From an uncultured Granulosicoccaceae bacterium (GTDB taxonomy: Bacteria > Pseudomonadota > Gammaproteobacteria > Granulosicoccales > Granulosicoccaceae), in the NCBI GenBank assembly GCA_937922945.1, contig CAKZUP010000192.1, positions 1 to 45,300 on the forward strand: a DNA stretch of 45,300 bases, given 5' to 3'. Both the position numbers and the translations under genes were made by a program. The notes beneath the pieces are model-generated. The model had not been told where the DNA came from. It saw nothing but the letters and a program-made list of their open reading frames with translations, and ran no database searches. Below are positions 37,916 through 45,300 of the stretch, piece after piece; the stretch's first letter is position 1, and each line of letters begins with the position of its first letter.

Positions 37916-38047
37916 AAATACAATTGCTAGAGATATTTAATACAAAATTCAGTTTGCTCCATTAACAAAGCCAAGCGAATTATTTAGCTCAGCTCTGTTA
38001 ACGAAGCAATAATTAAATACAATATTAAGTTAGTTCTGCCATTGGAT

Positions 38048-41000
38048 TTACCTAACAATAACTTTCACCGGCGTACCAACTTGCGTATTCTGAATACCAA
38101 ATTGAGACAAGTTATCTCCGGTAGAAATGTAATTGTAGTAACTGCTATCGGAGCCATTCTGCCCGGATGCGAAATATGTTTTGTATCTATCCACACCACG
38201 AACCATTTTTTCGTTAATCGGCGCAACGGTCGAGCAGTTACTTTGCAGCGTGTATTGACCGCGAACAGGTGGAATTGGATTCAAATCAAAGTAGTTAGCC
38301 GGAAATGCAGGGGAACCGTACGGAGACATATAGATATAATTATCCGCAACACAAATTACTGTACCACTATCCTCTTCATACAAAAGTTCCTTCTGCCCAT
38401 CGTGACTAATCCAGTACTCAACCCTACCTTCAGAACTCTCACCAGCGTTCGCAAGTACATCGGGGTCGCTAATTGCTTTTGTATATTCGAATGTACGCGT
38501 TCTTAAATCAATATACGAGATGTGTAACGAAGTAGCCAAACCTTCGAAAGTCCCATCCGGTGTGCCAATCCAGCGGGTGTGTAAACCGGGAAAACCGGTC
38601 GGAGCCAAGGCCGTATCCGCAACAGGCCTACACGCCAACTTATCGCCTCCATTCGGAGCAAATTCCGGGTGCTCGCAATCGTAAATGGAACGATCCAACA
38701 ATGGCTCATCATTAACATAGAGCCAATTACTGTCAGCTGCCAATGTTGTGTAAGGGAGGTTGCGGGTATTCAAAATAAGTAATTCGTCGTCGTCGTAGTC
38801 AACTGCTAATTCAGCTTTATCTCCAACTTCGTACCCTTGATCGGCCACAGTGGCACCAACATCAGTAATGGTTATTTCGTATCTGTTGAGTACCGACACC
38901 TCATAATCGCCGGCAGGAAACCCCGAATTAACATCCTCACACGTATAAACGGTTTGATCACCGCATCGATTGGAATCGAACGTTCGAATAATTCGTTTGT
39001 CTCTCAAAGTTGAAGCTTTACTACCATCTCCGCTAAAAAACCAAGGCGCTACAATTTGCTCCCCGCCAACAACGGGGTAGTCTTTACCGAATGGCAGTGT
39101 GGCGAGTAGCTCCCAATCGGCCTGACCGCTTAAAGACTCGGGTGCTGCGCCCGCTGCGGGTAACGGGACTACTAATCTAGAAAAATTTGATGCTGCCATG
39201 AATGGCTTTCGCAGTAATCTTTGTGTTTGTGTGATTGTACTATGCACAATGGCCATTACGTATTCTTGGCCGTTAGCGTCAGTTCTCATTGCAGCCCCAA
39301 GCACTGGCCCTGGTGTTCGATATAAAAATCGTCCGTCAACCAGGATATCATTTCGGTATCCTTCAGAGCCAAAAAAACGAGCACTTGGACCAGAAAAGGA
39401 TATCGACCGACTTGGAGTTTTAAGACCTGTTAGTGAGTCGGTTATATATCGGCCTTTCCAGTCGATATTAAATGTTCCAAACTCCGAATATCGACTATAC
39501 CAATCTAATTCAGAATAAGAACCTTCTCGCGCGAGCTGCTTTCCGGTTGAAAAAAGTGGGTTGAATTCAGCGAGCATTAAGGTCCCGAGTCTGGGAATCT
39601 CGACCGATGCAACCGCCTGATACTGACCAATGTCGCCTTCGTACAGTACAATAAACTTAACGGCGTCTTTCGTATCGAAAAAGCCATCATTGTCCAATAT
39701 ACTCAAATCGTAGTTAAGCTCAAACTGTTCGTTGAAGCTGATTGATGCCGCCGGTGAGCTAACATCAACTTCCCTGCGTGTACCCTCAGTGTCTTCAACA
39801 AATAATCGAAAAGTGCCATTTGTTAGTTCAAAAGCGGCACCATTACCATCGTCCACATATTGAGCGCCGGACAAATTGCGCAAGGTTATTACACCAGTCT
39901 TATTGGTTATGGGTTTAGATTGCACGACCGAGAACCGTCCTCGAAAAAAGAAATCAATCATGGCAGTGCTATAGCTAATGGCTCTGGGGACCAGAGTAGC
40001 GACTTGATTCTCAATCGTAACTGTATCGACACTGAGCCCCCCACTGTATACCGCACTATTTGACAGTGCGACCAGTCCCAGATTAGCAGTTAATTCATTG
40101 TAAAATGATTGGCTGTTGTCGTAGTGATCAACCACCTGATTACCAAGATAATAGCGTTGGAAAAAAGCGTAACCTGGGGGAAAATTGTCGGCATAAAACG
40201 TACCTGGAATCGCCTGAACAGAATACTGCCCACTTCCCGGCAAGGGCTGTTCCGAAAAAGCCGTAACATTCACAGCAGTCCCGTTAAATATTTGACCTTG
40301 AACAAAATTAAAATTTGTATCCTGAGAAATATAATTTCGACTGGTGAATGCACCTATTCCCTTGTTGGAAAGTCCATCTACAGCGCCCCGACTCCACAAT
40401 TCTGAAGGTTCGCTGAATTGCCTTATATCTATGGAAGGATAAGGATTATTCTCTTCGGCTGCAGTTACAAGACTTAACCTATCGTAAACTGTGTTTTCAA
40501 AAAGACTAGGCGAAACTGCCGTAACGATTTCTGTTCCTATCAGCACGCCATTCAATACACCGTGCCCAGAATCAAAATGATTATCATCCCGAACATGCTC
40601 TGGCTGCCCCATATCCTGCATGTGGTGCGTCAAATGCCCCATAGTTTGGAACACCAGCCCCATTTTTTTAGATCGTTCTGCTTCATCGGGAGTGGTTACA
40701 CCCTCTACATAATTTTTCAGGGCATCTTTGTACGAAAGATCTTGATCATAAAGTGCAATCCAATTTTCAATATCTCCATTTGGCTCAAGTGACCATACGG
40801 GTGACGGACTAGGCTCAACCAAGTATCCGCCAATGCTATCGAGCGCAGAGTATGGAGCATTTCCGTTTTGAATATCAGAAAAGTGATTGAGCATCCGAGG
40901 TGGGTGAACTGCATCTTCTTCCAGTGCGCCGAATCGAACTAACCTTCTGACATTATGAAGTTGGTTGGGCGTTATTTCGTATGGTACGTCTTCCGTATCA

Positions 41001-41188
41001 AGCAGCGTGGTCTCCCTAGTCTCGTCTACGATACCAATTGATCTGAGAAACTCATCATCAGCAAGCACACTTTTGTCATAAGCCAATCCAGTCATTATTA
41101 CATGAGCATATTCTGGGTAAGCTTGAACTCCACTACTGTTAAGTAGAAATATTGCTGCGAACAACGTCGAAAATTTTGTATTCACCAT
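38048..41188 (-). CDS. Secreted zinc phospholipase C/P1-nuclease-like protein, multidomain
   Basis: This large exported protein has 1046 residues. I chose ATG 41188 because AAGGA precedes it and a signal peptide follows (FSTLFAAIFLLNSSGVQA). A longer frame to 41254 overlaps the upstream gene and lacks a signal. The first 300 residues resemble the zinc-dependent phospholipase C/S1-P1 nuclease fold. YAHVIMTGLAYD and the HLTHHMQDMGQPEHV-RDDNHFDSGHG cluster provide His and Asp ligands in the usual HxxxD spacing. The long C-terminal part is Tyr-, Asp- and Thr-rich with possible beta-rich domains and several Cys. I do not recognise it. It lies 44 bp after the PKD-repeat gene, so they are probably one operon. 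Confidence 0.72.
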   Translation of the reverse strand: MVNTKFSTLFAAIFLLNSSGVQAYPEYAHVIMTGLAYDKSVLADDEFLRSIGIVDETRETTLLDTEDVPYEITPNQLHNVRRLVRFGALEEDAVHPPRMLNHFSDIQNGNAPYSALDSIGGYLVEPSPSPVWSLEPNGDIENWIALYDQDLSYKDALKNYVEGVTTPDEAERSKKMGLVFQTMGHLTHHMQDMGQPEHVRDDNHFDSGHGVLNGVLIGTEIVTAVSPSLFENTVYDRLSLVTAAEENNPYPSIDIRQFSEPSELWSRGAVDGLSNKGIGAFTSRNYISQDTNFNFVQGQIFNGTAVNVTAFSEQPLPGSGQYSVQAIPGTFYADNFPPGYAFFQRYYLGNQVVDHYDNSQSFYNELTANLGLVALSNSAVYSGGLSVDTVTIENQVATLVPRAISYSTAMIDFFFRGRFSVVQSKPITNKTGVITLRNLSGAQYVDDGNGAAFELTNGTFRLFVEDTEGTRREVDVSSPAASISFNEQFELNYDLSILDNDGFFDTKDAVKFIVLYEGDIGQYQAVASVEIPRLGTLMLAEFNPLFSTGKQLAREGSYSELDWYSRYSEFGTFNIDWKGRYITDSLTGLKTPSRSISFSGPSARFFGSEGYRNDILVDGRFLYRTPGPVLGAAMRTDANGQEYVMAIVHSTITQTQRLLRKPFMAASNFSRLVVPLPAAGAAPESLSGQADWELLATLPFGKDYPVVGGEQIVAPWFFSGDGSKASTLRDKRIIRTFDSNRCGDQTVYTCEDVNSGFPAGDYEVSVLNRYEITITDVGATVADQGYEVGDKAELAVDYDDDELLILNTRNLPYTTLAADSNWLYVNDEPLLDRSIYDCEHPEFAPNGGDKLACRPVADTALAPTGFPGLHTRWIGTPDGTFEGLATSLHISYIDLRTRTFEYTKAISDPDVLANAGESSEGRVEYWISHDGQKELLYEEDSGTVICVADNYIYMSPYGSPAFPANYFDLNPIPPVRGQYTLQSNCSTVAPINEKMVRGVDRYKTYFASGQNGSDSSYYNYISTGDNLSQFGIQNTQVGTPVKVIVR

Positions 41189-41232
41189 TCTTCCTTCAAG
41201 TTTGACTGGCGTTAAAAAATTGAAAATCCACA

Positions 41233-44200
41233 CTAAAACGAAAATATCCTCCACACGCCGAATACATCTTTAACAAATGTAACGAGAGATGTGGTGGTTT
41301 GATTGTTAAATTCGCTTTGAACCCCGAAAACCGCGGTGACTTCCTTAATATCAATTTCTGCAAAGGTAGCGAATGCAGAAATAAGATAAGCTGTTGCTGC
41401 CGCATCAAGATTTTGGAATGCCATCAAATTTTGTTCACGTTGATCTGCAGCAAAGTAACTAACCGCTTTAGACATATCTCCACTCTCAAATGCTTTGAGA
41501 AACCCCATCCAGGTTCTTTCTATAGCAACCCTTTCGGTCTCAACAGGGCGCACTACTACGAATAGATTCCTGCTTGTGGTAGCACCATCGGTTAAAAAGG
41601 CAGTTGCGGTAATTGTATTTATGCCCAAATTACTGAACGAACTAACCGCAACTGGATTCGAGTCGGTCAGAGTAAAATCAGCTGTACCATCATCATCGAC
41701 GTCTAACTCAATTTTTTCGACTAATGGTGAACGATAGACTAGTTCAATGGCAACGTTTCCTGGACCAGTTAAGCAGTAGTCACTCATATCGAATACAAAA
41801 TACTGTTCACCATCTGTATTGAAACTAACGAAAGTATCTGCAAGAACATTTTCCTCAACCGATGCTGGATTTCCGTCCGGCATTTCTGCAGTAATTATAT
41901 TAAGACCTGTTGCCAAAGGTAGTTCGTTGTACACAAATACACCGTTGTCTGTGCACACTTCTCTATCATTGACAACTAATGAGGGCTTTGAAACAGCACT
42001 AACAAATGTACCAACAACCGGCGTATTCATCATTGGCAGCAATGCTCCCAGCGTCGGGTAGGTAATGGTCACATTTGTTCCACTCAAGTCAGCTTCTGAG
42101 TAAGAAATCTGCCTTCGGACCGGCGAAGATTCACCTTGTCCGTCGGATACAACAAGCTCAACGATGTAGTCACCAACGATATCGAAATAGAAGGATGCTT
42201 GCGCACCCGTATCCGCGATGTTTGCAACGCTTTCCTCTGGGCGTGAGACTACTTCCCATTTATAAATTAGTGTATCTCCGTCCGGGTCTGAAGATGCAGA
42301 CCCATCCACTTCAACCAACTCATTAATGGACCCAGCCGGTAAGAAGTTAAAGCTTGCGACAGGTAATTGGTTTGTGGTCGTGTACGAATACAGGTAGCTA
42401 TTCGAATCACTAAAACCAGCCGCATTGCTAACGAGCACCGCTATTTCGTAGTCTCCTGACAAGTCCAATGCAATGCGAACGTCAGACGCACTCACATCTG
42501 ATATAACCGGATTTGAACCGGTTGGTGCAGAAAAGACTGACCATTCGTAATTCAAAGCGGTGTTGTCTGAACTTGTCGAGCCAGTGGCGCTGAGTAAAAG
42601 ATCATTTCCCTCTACACCTACGAAATCGATCACCGCATCAACAATCACGGCAGGTGTATCGCTGACTGCAACAGTTGCGGTAACAGGTGCGGAGTCTATC
42701 CGTCCATCATTGACAATTAACTGTACTTCGTAGTCGCCTTCCACATCAGGCACAAACGATACACTTGCACCGTTACCGCTGATTGCTGCCACGCTGCCCG
42801 AAGGTGACTGCACCAGCGACCAGCTGTACGTTAGGTCATCAGCATCCGGATCGGACGAACCACTACCTGAAAAGGATAGCGACTCACCAACCAATCCGGT
42901 ATCGGCCGCCTGAATTTCAGCCACAGGAGGCTCGTTTGGTTCACCGGCGACATTGACGGTGAAAAATGCTGGTGCAGATGTGGCAAAAGCATCAGACACA
43001 ATTAATTTGACGACATATTCACCGACCACATCTGCGTTTAGTTCAGGACTATTGGTCGTTGCCCCCGTTAACGTTGGCGAACTACCGGCCGGTGCCGACT
43101 CAATACTCCAGTCAAACGATACTGCATCAACACGAATAGGGAAGATAAGGCCAAGGTAGTAGGCATCGTTGCCTGCACTGTCCACTGAGTTTTTACCATT
43201 TAATTCGACCTTGCCGGGTGGCAACTGAATATCACTATTGGCCGATATTCTAGCAACGGGCTCACCGTCGCCAAAATACAAATCAATGATCGCTGGCTCG
43301 GATAGTTCTTGTCCATCGGACAACAATACTTGCACACGGAAAATGCCCGGCGCGTCCGAACTTGCAACTAACTGGTTGTTTATACCCAAATGGTACAAAG
43401 TGAGCGAACGCGCATCGGATGCAAATATCAGTTTGTAGTTGATAAGCGTTTGATCACCATCAGGGTCGAAACTTGCACTGCCGTCCAGCGTCAGAACATC
43501 ACCCAATGCACCGGAAGCGGAAGCTGGAAAAATGGCAACCGGCGCACGGTTGTTTTGCAGCAATGTCGTAATAGCAACAACCCGGGTACGAGATGCAATA
43601 CCATCAGACGTAATTAGTCTTATATAGGAAGTACCGTTGGTATCAACGGTAAACGATGTTTCCGACGCTGTAGGTGCTGAAAGCGTAGCGTTTGAACCTG
43701 CAGGTGAAGACACAACATCCCACTGGTAACTGATGCTATCTCCATCAGGATCGAAACTTTGGGCTTGAAGCGTTACGGCTTCCCCAGCTGTCGCGAGTGC
43801 ATCGGGAGTAAACTCGCCATTAATTAAAATCGACGCAGTTGGAGGACGGTTGGCCGCGATCACGTCAATGGCAACGCTTACCGGTGCAGAAGATTCGTTC
43901 CAGTCACGAACGGTCAACTGAAATACATATCTGCCCTGCACATCGGTTGCGTAAAGAACTTGCGAAACCTCTTTTTCAAATCCAAGATTACCGGCTCGCT
44001 TGTTACTTCCTTCTGGTACGCTAATGACTTCCCATGCGTATCGCAATGCATCGCCGTCGGCATCTGATGACAAATAACCATCCAACGTATTGAGTTCACC
44101 CGCGACCCATGTACCGTAGCTACCTGGATTGGCGATAGGTGCTGTGTTTCCAGCGGAAGGTGCCGCCACAAACACACGCTCAACTTCGGTTGAAAAACGC

Positions 44201-45300
44201 TGTCCATCGTTAACGCGTAGCTTAACCCGGTACGTGCCTCCTGCATCTGCTGAAAACGTTGGGTTCGCTCCATCGCCACCTGATAATACAGCGACGCTAC
44301 CGAACGGCTTTTCAAGCGTCCACTCATAACTCAGGTCGTCACCGTCACTATCAGAACTGGCGCTTCCATTCAGGCTTATCGCCACCGGTGCGGCGTCGAG
44401 GTTAATCTGGTTACTACCAGCATTGTCGATAACCGCAACCGGCGCTGTATTGTCGGCTGAAAACACGAGAATGGTTATGTAATCTGTTGCAGTGCCATTA
44501 ACTACGCCATTGTCGGCGGTAAGTTGAAGCGTGTAACTGCCCGGTACATCAGGTGTAAAACTCTGTGTGACAGAAACGCCGCCTGAAAACGGGATGGGCC
44601 CCGGGATTGTCTGGCTGCTAGCAATTAATTCACCAACGCTGTTGGCGGGCCTGTCCGTGACAGTCCAACTCAATTCGATTGAGTTTCCGTATGGGTAGCT
44701 TGCGAAAAACGAACTGGTAAATTCCTGGTCGCCAACAAGGTTCGCCGTTATATCAGTGCTTGAACCAAGTGGTATTTCATCAGCTGCAGACAAACTGATG
44801 ATCGGTGGATTTTCGGCATCGGGTGCAATTTCAAATCGGTACGGCAGACTATCAATTCCATTACTCGTAACGACAAGTTCAACCACCGCTCCCACTGGCG
44901 GCATCGTTAAGAGTGCTCGGCCCTGCGACAGGTTTCGCAATGTGTAATCGTTGGCTGATGTGGGTTGTATCACCGACCAGCTATATAGCAGCCCATCAGA
45001 ACTGTTGGTTGTGGGGTCGAACGAACCCACCGGATCCAGCAGATAACTATTTCTTTCTAGCGAGTCGTACCCAACCCGGTAGCGCGCAACTGCAATTGGG
45101 CGAATTGCAGCCTCCTCTACAAACACTTCTGCCGTCGCAAGATTGGAATCCAATACTCCATCATTAACAATCAAGCCCAATCGATATTGACCCAATTGAT
45201 CAGGTGTAATTTCGGCCAGCGAATCAACCGGAATCCGCAATTCCACAGCACTACCTGCAGGTTTTTCAAGTATCGACCACTGATAGCTAAGCGAATCTCC
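41233..45300 (-). CDS. Giant secreted PKD-type repeat protein (partial, 5' end outside window)
   Basis: An open frame of over 1350 codons continues past the right edge. No start is present in the window, and the first residues read as the middle of a repeat. About eleven immunoglobulin-like units of 90-110 residues follow one another. Each has APVA/PPVA or similar, then SxSSDPDGDxLxYxWxV, G-SN/SV and DxxGxYxVxLxVxDG, the pattern of PKD/REJ-like domains. After the last unit come a Cys-containing region (REVCTDNGVF, SDYCLTGPG) with a calcium-loop-like DVDDDGTADF. The C-terminal 110 residues (AIERTWMGFLKAFESGDMSKAV to FGVWRIFSF) look NTF2-like. It is probably an exported or surface adhesion or matrix-type protein. 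It precedes the phospholipase-like gene. Confidence 0.8.
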   Translation of the reverse strand, partial: GDSLSYQWSILEKPAGSAVELRIPVDSLAEITPDQLGQYRLGLIVNDGVLDSNLATAEVFVEEAAIRPIAVARYRVGYDSLERNSYLLDPVGSFDPTTNSSDGLLYSWSVIQPTSANDYTLRNLSQGRALLTMPPVGAVVELVVTSNGIDSLPYRFEIAPDAENPPIISLSAADEIPLGSSTDITANLVGDQEFTSSFFASYPYGNSIELSWTVTDRPANSVGELIASSQTIPGPIPFSGGVSVTQSFTPDVPGSYTLQLTADNGVVNGTATDYITILVFSADNTAPVAVIDNAGSNQINLDAAPVAISLNGSASSDSDGDDLSYEWTLEKPFGSVAVLSGGDGANPTFSADAGGTYRVKLRVNDGQRFSTEVERVFVAAPSAGNTAPIANPGSYGTWVAGELNTLDGYLSSDADGDALRYAWEVISVPEGSNKRAGNLGFEKEVSQVLYATDVQGRYVFQLTVRDWNESSAPVSVAIDVIAANRPPTASILINGEFTPDALATAGEAVTLQAQSFDPDGDSISYQWDVVSSPAGSNATLSAPTASETSFTVDTNGTSYIRLITSDGIASRTRVVAITTLLQNNRAPVAIFPASASGALGDVLTLDGSASFDPDGDQTLINYKLIFASDARSLTLYHLGINNQLVASSDAPGIFRVQVLLSDGQELSEPAIIDLYFGDGEPVARISANSDIQLPPGKVELNGKNSVDSAGNDAYYLGLIFPIRVDAVSFDWSIESAPAGSSPTLTGATTNSPELNADVVGEYVVKLIVSDAFATSAPAFFTVNVAGEPNEPPVAEIQAADTGLVGESLSFSGSGSSDPDADDLTYSWSLVQSPSGSVAAISGNGASVSFVPDVEGDYEVQLIVNDGRIDSAPVTATVAVSDTPAVIVDAVIDFVGVEGNDLLLSATGSTSSDNTALNYEWSVFSAPTGSNPVISDVSASDVRIALDLSGDYEIAVLVSNAAGFSDSNSYLYSYTTTNQLPVASFNFLPAGSINELVEVDGSASSDPDGDTLIYKWEVVSRPEESVANIADTGAQASFYFDIVGDYIVELVVSDGQGESSPVRRQISYSEADLSGTNVTITYPTLGALLPMMNTPVVGTFVSAVSKPSLVVNDREVCTDNGVFVYNELPLATGLNIITAEMPDGNPASVEENVLADTFVSFNTDGEQYFVFDMSDYCLTGPGNVAIELVYRSPLVEKIELDVDDDGTADFTLTDSNPVAVSSFSNLGINTITATAFLTDGATTSRNLFVVVRPVETERVAIERTWMGFLKAFESGDMSKAVSYFAADQREQNLMAFQNLDAAATAYLISAFATFAEIDIKEVTAVFGVQSEFNNQTTTSLVTFVKDVFGVWRIFSF

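Noticed and set aside
38042-38506. Plus-strand ORF of 154 residues
   Set aside because: It is antisense to the phospholipase-like gene and shows no recognisable protein features.
41189-41254. Upstream start for the phospholipase-like gene
   Set aside because: It would overlap the PKD gene by 22 bp and place 22 unrelated residues before the signal peptide. ATG 41188 has a good ribosome-binding site.

Overview
The window looks like a chromosomal segment of a gammaproteobacterium, probably a free-living (marine-type) heterotroph. The evidence is the block hfq-hflX-hflK-hflC-DUF2065-hisZ-purA, the set hrcA-grpE-dnaK-dnaJ, a YieH-like phosphatase, a CcmI-type cytochrome c factor, a lone MnmC oxidoreductase domain, and secreted proteins with C-terminal anchor signals. 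I cannot name the genus. No integrase, transposase, plasmid or phage gene and no CRISPR array is visible.

Layout. 1-350: tRNA-Leu(CAG), followed by two further tandem copies of its 3' end with flanking DNA. 350-7871 (minus strand): a housekeeping run hfq, hflX, hflK, hflC, DUF2065, hisZ, purA and a HAD phosphatase. 8153-8914: a secreted protein with a C-terminal anchor. 9052-14851: prpE-pccB-pccA-mce, a tightly overlapping propionate operon with a strong stem-loop in its leader. 15016-19007: an overlapping FHA/PP2C signalling pair, a ccmI without other ccm genes, and a PhzF-family gene. 19047-24435 (minus): hrcA-grpE-dnaK-dnaJ, with a sigma-32-like promoter at the hrcA/grpE junction. 24670-31093: ispG, a stand-alone MnmC oxidoreductase, and the two methylmalonyl-CoA mutase subunits. 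31235-37915: an accessory stretch of small enzymes, a lipoprotein with a 9-bp minisatellite, small membrane proteins, a 17-bp tandem repeat between two divergent genes and a DMT/EamA transporter relic. 38048-45300 (minus): a large secreted zinc phospholipase C/P1-nuclease-like protein downstream of a giant PKD-type repeat protein that runs off the right edge.

How it works together. PrpE activates propionate, PccAB carboxylates propionyl-CoA, Mce epimerises methylmalonyl-CoA and MutAB isomerises it to succinyl-CoA. The complete route lies within about 22 kb but is split into two operons by unrelated genes. The heat-shock block carries the repressor HrcA and also a candidate sigma-32 site. The right-hand secreted pair is probably co-transcribed and is the least explained part of the window.

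Limits. All calls come from reading sequence and remembered family motifs. No alignment, structure prediction or database search was run.
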